Below are positions 23,604 through 35,194 of a stretch of 64,000 nt of DNA, in pieces (position 1 is the first letter of the stretch; each line of letters opens with the position of its first letter). Origin of the DNA: Hydractinia symbiolongicarpus (lineage: Eukaryota; Cnidaria; Hydrozoa; Anthoathecata; Hydractiniidae); NCBI RefSeq assembly GCF_029227915.1, contig NC_079888.1, forward strand, positions 13,995,001-14,059,000, written 5' to 3'. Made by a program: the position numbers and the translations under genes. The notes beneath the pieces are model-generated. The model ran no database searches. It had not been told where the DNA came from and saw only the letters and a program-made list of their open reading frames with translations.

Positions 23604-23798
23604 TCTTGCTAATGCTTTTTGCCCTCATCGACCAGACCGTCCAAATAGCTGCATATATTCAAATATTCAATGGTCTTCAATGGTAATTGGTGGACTTATA
23701 TGGTAGATTTGTTTAATATATGATGCATAAACTCCTATACCAAGAGCAGAGGTTGCTATAATAATGCAAACGTTCAGACCTTCTTTTGCAACTTCAAG
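23604..23798 (-). pseudogene. RecQ-family helicase relic (motifs V-VI)
   Basis: Sixty-five codons in one minus-strand frame contain two stops. They read EVAKEGLNVCIIIATSALGI then GVYASYIKQIYHISPP, and after a stop FEYMQLFGRSGR, another stop, GQKALAR. This is the helicase superfamily 2 motif V (ATxAxGxG) followed by the RecQ motif VI region (GRSGRDGQ), with the aspartate codon replaced by TGA. No flanking helicase motifs I-IV could be read, so only a fragment survives. Many cnidarian genomes carry amplified RecQ-like genes associated with repeats, and this copy is broken. Confidence 0.75.
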
Positions 23799-25707
23799 AA
23801 GAATTTGGTTTTACATGGTCTTTGTTTGTGGTGTGTGAAATTGCACAATTATACAATTGCTAGGTGTTATTATCTTTTTAATGTACTTGTTTGTTTAATA
23901 CATTATTTTTTATAACCTTAATCTGCAACATTTCTACTGCTACTACTACTGCTAATTTATTTTGTAAAGCAGCTTAAAATACAAACGCAGCTAAAAGCTG
24001 ATGTACACCTACAAGAAATTAATAAAAATTAAAAAAAAAGCGTAAAAAATAAAAACGACTCGTGGAGTATAGAAGGTTGAAGAGCCTAGTGTAAGAGACT
24101 AGCTAGAAAGTGCAAAACGAGAGGACTAGTTCAGGATTGTTGCATGTTAGAAAAATAATAATAAACAAATGTGGTGAAATATATGAATATAAAAATATGG
24201 CTATGAAGGCACAATATATGATCCAATAAAAATTTTGATATATAAGTAAAAAAGTTAGAAGTATAAACAATCAAATAAAGAGAAAATTTTCCTCAAAGTA
24301 TTATATTCGAAAGAATAGGTGTTTATTTTATTACTGTGCAATGCAAGATTTGATTTAAATTCAGGATACCTGTCAATGTCTTTTATTTTTTGTCCTCTAT
24401 AACTAAATTTATGTTTATCCAACATGGTTTTTACAGGAGATATTTCGAACTGATGTTTCTGTCTCGATGTTTCACGTTGTACTTTCTTCACATGGAATCT
24501 TGAGCGAATGTTTTCATCATTGTTATTGTGATAGATACTGTGCATCAAATAGGTATGAATAGAGTGCCATCCAGCTTAACGAAGACAATCACTAGTCGGA
24601 AGACTATTTGGCAGGCGATAGATAACACGAGCAGATTAAGCGTGTACTTTATCAAGCATTTCTAACATTTTTGGAGAACAATTTCCTCAAACAGAAATAT
24701 TATAGGTGACAGACGGTATTACTGCTTTGTAATAGAAACTTGAGAGTGTTGTTCTGTTTAAAGCTAGCATCCGCTTTAACTGTTTAACTTTCCAGTTAAA
24801 GTTATCTCTGACAACTGTCTGCGTTGCCAACCTTTCTCTTTTTTCTGCGGTATACATTTCTTCTGTTTGGATCGACAGGTTATTGTTAAGGTTCTTATTT
24901 CAGATGTATTATGTTTCATTCTAGTCACTGTTTTTCCTGTTATACGGTTGTTATAAATATTCTTTGGTATGAGTATTGGCATAGGTATATATATATATAA
25001 AGTACAAAACAGATGTTGAAGCAGTAAGCCTCATCAACACAAGCTTTGAAATTTTTTCTATTTTCATTTAATTTCCTTCTCTTTCACTCAAAATTGCCTC
25101 AATGGCCATCCAATACAAATGATGGCAACACACCTTCCCTTTTATTGTTAAAACAGAGATCTTCAAACAACATCTGTACAGCCTATTCTCCTCCTAAAAT
25201 TTAAATCACGTAAAATGTAGCAAGTCATTCCTATACATCTTCAGGAAAATTCACTTGATCTTTAATAATTGCATTTGGTAGCTAGCTAACAGTTGAAAAA
25301 TTAAAGGTTTTCCATATGCTTTTGATAAAAGTCTAATGACGTCCTTGTCCTCATACTATTGACTCTAAACATTTGACTTGTTAAGGTGTGGAAAATTTTG
25401 GCTCTCTAAAGATCTCTGAATTTTCTTCTACATTGCCAAATGGTCTATCCTTTTATTTTTGCAGCTGATGTAAATTCTATAATATTTATAAGTGCTGTAG
25501 TTTTACTATATGTATGAAACACCACAAAATGACTAGAAAGCCACTAAGGGTTGTATTTGTTTTGGAATTTTACGGTGTAGCTATAGGTAGCTCTAGCTGC
25601 AAAAATCTAGTAAAACACTTTACAAATTCCGCCACTAAAACACCATCTTTGATCGACACGTCACGCATACATTACTTTTCTCCGCATGCTTAATTTTGGG
25701 CGAATTT

Positions 25708-25783
25708 TAAGTCTGTTGTACCAGGGCCTCGTACGCGTTTCCTCTTTATATCAAAAAACGCTACAGAACCTGGGTTCGAGGTT
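25708..25783 (+). repeat. dispersed repeat, partner of 22219-22293
   Basis: This is the second copy, in opposite orientation, of the roughly 75-bp repeat described at 22219-22293. It ends TGGGTTCGAGGTTG, a terminus that also resembles sequences near 26750 and 34340 (ACGAGGTTG). This suggests a larger short-element family. Confidence 0.8.
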
Positions 25784-26080
25784 GAAATTAAAGTTACAAA
25801 ATGGATGTATTTTGTTGTTATCGGTTGTTATAGCGTTTACGGTAACTATAATAGCGGATCAAGTGTGTAAGATTTTGTTTTTTATCCCTACAAGAGCATT
25901 CGATCGTAATAACCCTGTTTTGTCCTTAGCAATTTCAAAGATAGTATCTATATAAACAAGTTTAATTGTAAAGTTTTTTACACCCTCCACCACATATTCC
26001 TACTTTGTTTGCTCTTCACCACGCTTTCATGTTCTCTCGATAAAACTTATTAAGTCAATTGATTCGATTTTTATTCACAG

Positions 26081-26287
26081 AAGTCGTCTAAAAAGGCCAT
26101 TGTTAAATACCATGGTAGAAAAATAGGCGGATTACGTTATACAAGGAGCAAAAGTATCATCACCCACAACGATTTGATGCAAGAAAACCCTTCAAAACTG
26201 TTCTGCTGCTGTGTAAAACTCCGTTCTCAGGCGCTCGCTGATAACATTATCAATACACGCATTTTAATAAGAACACCAAAATTTTAA
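26081..26287 (+). CDS. possible orphan terminal exon, 68 codons
   Basis: A good acceptor tract (TTTTTATTCACAG) is followed by 68 stop-free codons ending in TAA. They begin KSSKKAIVKYHGRKIGGLRY and include a FCCC cysteine cluster. No upstream exon and no protein family were recognised. It could be the last exon of an unseen or dead gene, or a chance frame. Confidence 0.2.
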   Translation, partial: KSSKKAIVKYHGRKIGGLRYTRSKSIITHNDLMQENPSKLFCCCVKLRSQALADNIINTRILIRTPKF

Positions 26288-27953
26288 CCAGGCTGGTCAT
26301 TATTCTATCCTTGTGAAATATTAATAAAATCGAATCGTATCGTGATTTTTTTTAAAAAAATTATATCGCTTTTGCTAACTTGCAATTTATAATTCAGAGA
26401 ACTATATTGCATTCAAAAGCGTAAATTGTCAATAATTCCATTAATTCAAATATAAGAAGCAAAATTATGTAGAGAATTTGTTCTAATTAATACCATGACA
26501 ACCAATCAATCAGCCAATCATTGAATTACAGGTAGTTCTTAAAACGCATTATAGAAGGGGAAAATACTCTGTCGCCAGAACTGTACTAGGTTATGTATGT
26601 AGTGTCGTAACATTTGATGCGAATATTCGGGAAAATATTTGAAAGCTTATTAAACTGTTCGGTAAAATATTTAAACTAATTTAAACGTAAGGATTTAAAC
26701 AACTTCGTCCTCGTACCCAGGGTTCATTATAAAGGCAAAATAACTTAGGAACGAGGTTGAAACAACTCTAGTAAATAAAACTGGCAAAAAATATGGAATT
26801 ATGACATTTGAAAATGGGCGTGGAAGAAAAGGTTAGAACATCGGCAACTTCGTCCCATTCCTCTGGGCTGGACAGTGTTAGCTGAAAATAGAAAGTAAAA
26901 ATATCAAACAAAATGTGTTTAATATTTATTTGTTAATGTTCAGAATGTTGAAGAAAAACTATTGTTATCACTTGTGATTTGACCAAGTTTTTACAAAAAT
27001 GACGATTACAGATGTATCTTAGGAAGTTGTCTAATGGAGTGACTGTTCTCTTCGCATGTCTTCCGTAGCTCAAATAAGAACTTTATATGTACTAGAACCC
27101 TCTCCGCAGGTCCCTCGTTAATAGTAGTACCATTAGGAACTGAAGTGGCTATCCTATGTAAATAATAGTAATAATAATAAAAAAAGTTATTGTATACACA
27201 TACGATTAACAATCCTAACAAACTCTCAAAACTTTCTTAACTTCGAAAAAAAATAAAAAAAATTGAAAGTTAGTTCAGATTCAGTAGTGTATTTCCAAGA
27301 AACGCTTATGATTTGTTTTTATCATTTTAATTTTTCACGGGAAAGATAAAGTATATAAAATGTATAATGATACAATCTAACTTAAAATTATGAAAAAAAT
27401 AAATAACAGTGACTGCAGTACTTACTGTTATGTGAAATAAACCTTTCAAAGATGTTTCTAAGAACTTCTTTTCATAGTTGTAAGAGCTAGCTGTTCTGTT
27501 TCTCACATAGATCCAAACACAAAAGTTAAAGTTTAACACATAAATCCGTATTTTCAGAATGAACCCAGCCCTCCCCCGCAGAATGTTATCTCATTTAGTA
27601 TATTGGTTGTTAAAATCATCTAAGAAGGAGTGCAGTGGGATTATGGGATTAACTTCCCTTAATTAGTTTGCAGGTAACATAGCTTAGCAAATAAATAAAT
27701 AAGGAAAATAAAATTCATTAAATGTATAGATATAATTCGGTGTTATTATAAAACTATTTCTTTGAAAGTCTACTGTAATTTCCCTTCTGACTTGTTGTCC
27801 CTTGAACCCAGACCTCCCAGTGTTTTTTCTCCTGCTGTACCTTATTTGCAATAATTTTCGCGCGTACTAATGTTACGCGCATTCGCAAAATTTAGTACAG
27901 GAATTACCTTTATAAACGCATCTTTATTTTGCATAAAACCCAGAATTTTACTA

Positions 27954-28382
27954 CAGTGAACCCTCTACAAATCGAACAGCCTCGGGGAATCGGAAACCGT
28001 TCAAGTTATAGAGGTAACAGGGAGTTGGGAGCTTTTCCAAGTTTTTTATAAATTTTGTATAAATGACCAATTAAGTGTGTTTCGTTTGGATAACTGCCCG
28101 CTGTTATATTGATTAAACATTGTTTTTTTCCATCGCCATGATTATAAAACTTCAATAGCAAAGAATCATTTAGGAACACCTCACACATGTAGATATGAAA
28201 CACTCGAAATAGTTAAGACTTTATTTATGTTTACAGAGCCAAAACAATGCAAAAAACTGCTTTTGTCATATAAAGTTCTAGATACATGTTGCAACGTTAT
28301 AGAGTTATAGAGAGGAAATACCCGAAGAGACAAAAAAAAACGTTCGAGTTAAGGAGAGATTCGAGTTATCGGGAGTCTACTG
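27954..28382. mobile_element. 429-bp non-autonomous DNA transposon (MITE), Tigger/pogo or mariner-like ends
   Basis: The element starts TA|CAGTGAACCCTC and ends GAGTCTACTG|TA. The two ends are imperfect inverted repeats: TACAGTGAACCCTCTACAAA against TACAGTAGACTCCCGATAAC, both followed by TCGAA. CAGT termini with flanking TA, the expected duplicated target, are typical of the IS630-Tc1-mariner group. The interior carries GTTCAAGTTATAGAGG and AGTTATAGAGAGG blocks and no transposase frame, so it would depend on a transposase supplied elsewhere. Confidence 0.75.
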
Positions 28383-30392
28383 TATATTTATATCCGTGTC
28401 TATTGTGACAGAATTTTAATTTGGGTGGTTAATATTAAAGGAAAAAAAATGATATTTCCACATTTTTTTCGCGGGAAGGTGTTTCACAACATTTTTTCTG
28501 TATGTAGGTAACACAAAGGTTATAGTACTGCAATTAAAGTTATATAATTATATATATTATATATAGTGATTAGGTTTATGTTAATTAGATTAGTATTATA
28601 CGTAAAGAAAATAAAAAATTAAAAATTAAGAATTAAAAAAAAATCCAAATTTCACGATAATACATTTTTGCGAATTTTGATAAAAACTAATTACTTCTTT
28701 GGAAAATCAATTTTGTTAAGATAGTGTAAAAAAAATTTAAAATTTCGAAATTTTGCGAAATTACACAACACTGTTTTTAGCGAACTGAGATTCACAAGTA
28801 CATGTATGTATATATGATGAAACTACAAATATTAAAAATTATTTATTTCATCCCACAAAATGATAATTCTTTCTTTTTTCTAGGTCCCAAATTGATGTAA
28901 CTTTTGATTTTGAAATAAGTTGTCAATTTAAATATCAAACTACCAAAACTTTTTTCCCTTCTCTCATCAAAAATATCAAAAAGGACAATATAATGAGTTT
29001 AATAGACTAGCTCATACTGCGTTTAAAAAGTGAGCTTTTGGTTTCTAGATTTATCTTTTGTTCAATTTCTTTACAGAGCGCGGTTTGCCCACTAATTACA
29101 TATATGTACATTTAAATAATCAGAATGTGTGTATTTAACCACAAACAGTGCTTTTTGGCTTGCCATGCTGCTCTATAATTGCAGCCGTATCTTGTCTGTG
29201 TATGCGCAAAATGGTACCAGAAGCAGCCGCAGTTCTTTTGATCTTGCTGCGAATTCCTTAAAAAAAAGGGGGCCTTAAATTTATTTCATTTTGATATATC
29301 TTAGTATGCCATCTGTTTAATTAAAAAGAATAGTTATGATTAACAATTTGCAAGAATAACTATGGTATCAGAAAGGAAAAACGAAATTGAAAAATCGTAA
29401 AAATTGGGTACATCATTTCAATTTGGACCCCCCACCCCTTGATACGCTTTGTGATCCGTTCCGTTGTTGGGTAAGAACGAAATTCTTCCGATGACGGCAT
29501 ACTTAGTGGGCGATTTAATCTAATGGTAGGCTTTTTGAAGGAGGTTTGTAGGTTGTTTTTTTTTTGCCTTTTTGTTTTCTAAAAGCTTTGTATTGTGCTT
29601 TTTACATGTTTTGCATGTTAAGGTCAAAATATTATCACTTTTTTTGGCCATGTATAAATCTTAAACAACTTAAGATATTGGCTACAAACGTTGATTTTGA
29701 GGGAGAAAGGTAAACTCTAGCTCTAGCTAGCTAGCCTAATTTATTACTGTTCTTTTTATACTAAATAAGTAAAGTGGCTACACCTTTTTTACTGTCATGA
29801 AAACTTATTCTAAAAAATAAAAATTTTTTCGCTGGACGAAGTAACAACGAGCTACTACGGTTTTATTTAAACCGACGTTTTTATTGGAAAGGCGTATTAC
29901 ACCTACATGGATAAGCGCTCAGTCCCCTGTCACAATCAGTTTTTTAACTTTTACTGGAACATTTGCCGAAAATAAAGCAATGCTGCATGATTGATTTTGC
30001 TATTGTATATTACTCCTGACACATCATAATGTAGTGACCGCTTTACTCCATGAACTAAAGAGCTCCATCGAGCGTTGAACGACAAGCCGCACAGTTTTTT
30101 GTGGCTTACCCTGGTTTTTTTTTTAAAGTGGACATGTATGTTTGTTTTTATAAGTAAGTGAAAGTTTAAACTCTAGCTGGTATATGTTTAATGCAAAAAC
30201 ACAATCAAACTTAGAGCAGACTGAAGTAATGTTTATAAGAGAAACAAATTCCAAATTTAAACGTTGCCTTATGAAGATGAAATGGTCCTATTTTATTTTA
30301 GGTTCTAAAATCAGCCGCAAGAAGTCCAGACAGTGTCGTGGTGTTTTAAGCTCAGGACTGTCTATAATTATAATAAACATAAAAAACACACA
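28383..30392. other. gene-poor stretch
   Basis: AT-rich DNA without visible exons. It includes a dispersed repeat at 29831-29925 that recurs at 34399-34506. Confidence 0.4.
29831..29925 (+). repeat. dispersed repeat, related to 34399-34506
   Basis: Both copies read GCTGAACGAGGTAACGACG-like starts, then a TTTTATTTAAAC block, an AAAGG-GTxTTACGCCTA block, and a CTCAGTCC end. Several indels separate them, so both are old. Confidence 0.6.
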
Positions 30393-33300
30393 TCAGGCGG
30401 ATTCGTAAAGGCTGGACAATACACCTCTGATGACGTTGTCCTTTCCAATGACCAGCCGGTGAACTCTTCCCATCTTCCAGTTGTTTCTCTTGCTACCATC
30501 ATCATGGACTAACATCTTATCACCTACTTTGATTGACATCTTCTTTGAACTCATTTTATGACTCCCTCGTAACTCTATCAGATACTCCCTACTCCAAAAA
30601 TGAACAGCTACTTTTTCCATTTTTCTAACCCCATTTACAATATCGTCTTTGCTAAGATCTACTACATGAAATTCTTTATTAACTTCATCGACTTTGAATT
30701 GATTCATCGGCCAAAACACAAATGATATGGCGTTACAGGTACAACAATGTCGTCTTCTTCAAGATACGTAAGTTGGCGGTTATTTACTACTGCTTTGATA
30801 TCTATTAACACAGTTAATAAACTTTTAATTGCTTTCCTTAAGCATCTCTTTAGCTTAAGGTTAAGCACATAGCATCATCAATCTTCATGATCTTTGATAA
30901 TTCAATCTTTACTCGTTCTATCAGTCTGGAAAGGATCAATGCGCCTAACAGCTCCAACGTGGAATAGATTGTTTCTTCAGCAGCGAGACTCTTGTCTTTA
31001 AAGTAATAAGCAAAACATTAGTTTTCTCTTGCTCATCAGTTTCGACGACGTAGGAATCGCAGGAAGCCAACAGGAACAATTCCGGTAGGCGTTGTTTGAT
31101 GCCATCACGGAACTTCTATCGGTTTAAATTCTCTTGCACTTTACAGCCATTTTCTCCACCTGTCTTGTGAATTGTTCTCCAAAAATTCATCCCAGTTAAC
31201 ATTTTCCTTGCAAGTTTCTTGAAACAGTGTCTTCAGATAAATTACAAGCGGTGACAGCTGTCCTAATGCATCGAATATAGATGCAATTGTTCTTAGAAGA
31301 GATCTCTTTGTAGCGGTGAGCACTGCACTCTCTAGCACCCCTTCTAAGCCTGATATCATTCTGTCAGTCTTTGTATTTCAGGGTATTCCTAGAACCTTGA
31401 TTTGTCATGAGTCGGTTGAGTTCAACATGAACTTGGCATAATCTTCTGATATTAACTTTATTACTTGGGTTCTTGGTACACTCTGCAGTCTTTATTCTCT
31501 CGACCAGCTTAGGATCACTAGTTTTCTATTTCCGTATATTTATATTAGCATTACCAAATATTTGTTTAGAATTTTGATAAACTTTATAAACAGTTTCGAT
31601 TAGCCACCTTCCACTTGATAAATCGTCGACATAAAGTAAAACTAGTAGTCGTTTAATCAGCCCTTGTTCTTTCCCATTCTACTTAGCAAGGTGGTGTCCA
31701 ATTGTTTCATCTAGCTGCGCCATACTGCTGATAATACCAAAAAACACTCTTGTAAATCTGTAATGCTTAATTTCACCTTTATCTTGAAATGCATCTTCAA
31801 ACCATAGAAAACATAGTGCATCACGGTCTTCCTTTTTCACACCAACAGACAGGAATGCCTTCTCAATATCTGCAATGAAGCCAATCCTATAACATCTAAA
31901 TCTTAGCAACGTGCCAAATAAATCTGTAAATGTAGTCTTTCCAGGATGCAAGCATTCATTTAATGAAATACCATGTGACTTAACTTACTACTTACTATAT
32001 ACTATTATTCTACTGTGACTAAACATAAACTATTCTTGTCGTAGTTTCCTTGTCTTCCCTAATAACAGCATAATATGGCATGTAATAGGTGTTTCCAACA
32101 GGTGCTTCATCTTTGGGATCAACTGCTTTTATAATCCCAAGTCTTCATCAACTCTCTCTTTTAAGTCTTTGCAAATTTTCTAACAGTCTCTACCTTGCTA
32201 GTTGAAAGTTGTCACCAAGTAGGTTATCTATCATAATTTTATCCAATAGACTCCATCTCCCAAAAATTTCTCTAACACTGCGATCCAAGTCTTCACTTGA
32301 TATGGTGCTTACTCTTAAACTGTTGGCTACCAGTGTACTTCTTGATTCAGCTTCATCACCGCCTTTATCTTCAGTACTTCTAGACAGCAGAAACCCAAAC
32401 TTAGACAAAGCAACAGGACCATGTTCACCTTTAACAACTTTTCCTGCCATGATATCCCTATAGTGGTCATTCCCTATTCGGATATGAACTTTTTGATTGC
32501 ATGCACTCACATAACAATCAGCAAGTTTCAAGTTCTTCAGATAAAGGTACGATCTTTTATCAGTCTTTGCTTGACCTTGCAGAGGTACACATATATTCTC
32601 AACTGCAACAGTTGAAACAGGCACCTTCTCTCCTTCTTCATTAAACAGCACAAAATCTACAATATCATAATTTCTTTTTTTTATTGTGGTGCCACCAAAT
32701 CCAGATATTATCATCTCCTCTTGATGATGCACTGATGCTCCAAAAAGTTATAATATATTGCATAAAATGTAACTGCGCTGGCTACCGCTGTCTAACATAA
32801 CCTTTACTTTAATTTCATCGTTACATATATTTGTTGATGATCTTGATGCCACCAGAGACACTTTAGTAGTCTGCAAGATATTGGGTCTCGCATTGATTGT
32901 TATTGCAGATTGTTAAATTTTCTTTGGATTTATCTGGGCAAATGCTTGTGTGGTGTTTGCCCTTGCATCTGAAACAGGTCGGGTTGAATAACAATCTTAA
33001 ACAATGATCCTGCTTGGTGCATAAGAAGAATCTTTTATCTTTTTTCAATATCTCCCTTCTTCTTTCAATATTTGTTATCATTCTACATTTATCTGGAAAA
33101 TGAGCACCTTACAAAATGGACAGGTTTGTTTTGAGTTGCCAGTATGAAGGAGCTCAGTTGTTTTGTGTTTAAGGGGTGCACTGCTCCTTTCTCAATCACC
33201 ATCACCTTCCACTCTTTCTTTATCTTGAATCTCTGATTTTAGCTCTTTCATGATCTTGTCTATCTGCCACACATCATCGTTTTTATTAAACTTTCTGCTT

Positions 33301-33401
33301 AAAAGTAGTGTTATCTCATCAGGTGACTTAGTTTTTGATATAGGCACTAACAGCCATTCATATGATTGTGGTTCTACTCCAACGGATCTTAAACTTTTCA
33401 A
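30393..33401 (-). mobile_element. BEL/Pao-type LTR retroelement relic, deleted and frame-broken
   Basis: Minus-strand fragments lie in retroelement order. A gag-like piece at 33401-33192 contains EWLLVPISKTKSPDEITLLL. A zinc-knuckle segment at 33081-32863 carries CFRCKGKHHTSICP. At 32732-32190 is a DUF1758-like aspartic protease region. The reverse-transcriptase piece at 31951-31679 has FIADIEKAFLSVGV and FFGIISS. A Pao post-RT piece at 31359-31141 reads LLRTIASIFDALGQLSPLVI. Last is the C-terminal DUF5641-like end at 30719-30393 (FWSREYLIEL, VGDKMLVHDD). The pieces are in different frames with stops between them. Only about 420 bases separate the post-RT and C-terminal pieces, too little for RNase H and integrase core, so that part is deleted. 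No long terminal repeats could be paired. It is not functional. Confidence 0.85.
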
Positions 33402-33485
33402 ATTAGCTTACTTGTCTGTTGCTATATTTCTGCTCCAACACATCTAATACCTCTTGATAAATTTCATTTGTCAATCCAAATCAAG

Positions 33486-33616
33486 AAACTCAATGCATGA
33501 AATTCGATCGTTAAGATTTGATGTATAAAACTCAACGTAAACTCTGTTCGCTAAAGTTCGTTGTATGAAACTCAATATAAACTCTCTTTGCAAAATTCGT
33601 TGTATTCTACTCAAGA
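33486..33616. repeat. three imperfect tandem units of about 41 bp
   Basis: The units begin AAACTCAATGCATG, AAACTCAACGTAAAC and AAACTCAATATAAAC. The last two end in AGTTCGTTGTAT and AATTCGTTGTAT; the first has diverged to GATTTGATGTAT. They lie directly upstream of the gag-like end of the BEL/Pao relic on its strand, so they may be part of its leader. Confidence 0.7.
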
Positions 33617-33910
33617 AAACTTACGCCTTCTCTACGTAAAAAAAACTCTCAAAAAACCTTTAAAAATCAACTTAAGCATAAAAAAATAACAAAGGAATCG
33701 TATGCATATATATAAAACAAAGGACACTATTCATAAAGATCAGTTTTAAAAAATATGCACAGGGGCGGATCCAGAGTTTTTCACGACTTAATCTATGGAA
33801 TAATAAATAATAAAGATGAAATGTACATACATGTGATATGATACATGCACACCTCAACCCATGTATTTGTTCAGATACACAGGAACGATATATGAGTTTG
33901 GGGTTATAGA

Positions 33911-34033
33911 GTTCACTTCCAGGCTGAAATAGGAAAATGCGACTTTTGTTTGAGAAGGTTGCAACCAGGAACAAAGGGAACGTAATGTTTTGGTTTGAAG
34001 TCTACAGCAGACTTAACAATACTTTTATAACAA
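33911..34033 (+). repeat. 123-bp direct repeat, copy 1 (copy 2 at 34641-34763)
   Basis: Copy 1 begins GTTCACTTCCAGGCTGAAAT and is colinear without indels with 34641-34763, differing at a minority of positions. They share GGAACAAAGGGAACGTAATG, TTTTGGTTTGAAGTCTACA and a TAACAAG/TAACAAA end. The two copies are 730 bases apart and enclose the dispersed repeat 34399-34506. Confidence 0.85.
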
Positions 34034-34398
34034 GTAAACAGCAGCATAAATTACATGATTGTATATTTATATATTTAGAAAACATTCAGGTGAAATATTG
34101 GAGCAGTTTGTGTGTTGCGTATAAGAAAATCAAAACAAACTCGCCGCACGTATCTGTGACGTAAAACATCGAGCTCGCTTAGCTCTCCAAGGTTATATAT
34201 AAAACTTTGGTTAATTTAGACAAATCTCATTAAATATTACACACAGAAAAACTGTGTATTGGAGGGTCACGTGACGATGCCTCCTTCAGCGCCATGTTCG
34301 TATCGCTGTCCCAGGGTCAGAAAAGATACAAGATGCCCTGGGGACGAGGTTGGGACACGTTCTATTACTGTCTTGAAAACTTAATTCATGTATTTTTA

Positions 34399-34506
34399 GC
34401 TGAACGAGGTAACGACGTGTTTTATTTAAACTGAAGTAACAATAAAGGGTGTTACGCCTAAACGCATTGTGCTTAGTATAGTTTACCTGTACTAAGCACT
34501 CAGTCC
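34399..34506 (+). repeat. dispersed repeat, related to 29831-29925
   Basis: This is a longer copy of the repeat at 29831-29925. It is preceded at 34307-34355 by a palindromic segment (GTCCCAGGG against CCCTGGGGAC) ending ACGAGGTTG, like the ends seen near 25775 and 26750. Confidence 0.6.
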
Positions 34507-34640
34507 AATGTTAATAATGCCTGTTTCCTGTGTTTGTGTTTAACCAAAATTACGATAAGTTTTAAGAAAGTAATATTCCTGTATGGATGTGCACGTTGTT
34601 TGCGTAGATTAATCACTTAGCCCGGAGTAATATTTAAATC

Positions 34641-34763
34641 GTTCACTTGCAGGCTGAAATAGGAAAGTGCGACTCTTGTTTAATAAGGTTGCAACCTGGA
34701 ACAAAGGGAACGTAATGTTTTGGTTTGAAGTCTACACCAGATTTAACAATGCTTTCATAACAA
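34641..34763 (+). repeat. 123-bp direct repeat, copy 2
   Basis: This is the partner of 33911-34033. It is followed by TTTTTTAACTGATCTCCATCAGTTAAAATAG-like sequence containing a short inverted repeat (TTAACTGAT/ATCAGTTAA) at 34770-34796. Confidence 0.85.
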
Positions 34764-34962
34764 AATAAATTTTTTAACTGATCTCCATCAGTTAAAATAG
34801 ATGGGCGTAAACAAGAGCCGTAACAAGCTGAATTGTGGGTAAAACGTATTAATTTTTCTTTTTATTACTGTTGACAGGGCAAGTATTACAGAAAAGGCGA
34901 CCATGTCTTAGGGGTACAGTTGTTGATTGCTTCTGCTTTCACTGCCTCCTACGGAGAAAGAA

Positions 34963-35194
34963 TCATGTCACAAACAATATGGGACAGGGAAAATCTGAAT
35001 AAACTTTTTTCAGATTTAAAAATATTTTCCTTTTGGTTTTTAAAGGCATATTGAAAACAAGATGCTTGGAATAAAAGAAAGGATGCAAGAAGAGTTCTGT
35101 GGATGTCAAAATTCTCAAAGCATCAACAAGAGAATTATCACCTACCAATACCAACGATGCTGAGCTGTATAGAAAGTCTCCTGATGGATTGGAT
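34963..35194 (-). pseudogene. fragment of a repeated cnidarian domain (NPSGDFLYSSAS type)
   Basis: After a plausible acceptor (TTATTTTTAG at 35195-35204 on this strand) the frame reads NPSGDFLYSSASLVLVGDNS, then LVDALRILTSTELFLH and FYSKH. I recognise this as a domain found many times in cnidarian genomes in transposon-like or vertnin-like contexts. No other exon of such a gene was found nearby, so it is treated as an orphan fragment. Confidence 0.45.

Larger units (their letters stand above)
23799..27953. other. gene-poor, repeat-containing stretch
   Basis: This stretch holds the second arm of an inverted repeat (25708-25783) and a possible exon at 26081-26287. CCCAGGG and ACGAGGTTG-type repeat ends lie around 26707-26765. 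A minus-strand open frame of 97 codons (24255-24548) has no recognised domain. Nothing else is supported. Confidence 0.4.

Noticed and set aside
33911-34763. LTR pair of the BEL/Pao relic
   Set aside because: Both copies lie on the same side of the coding remnants, so they cannot flank that element.
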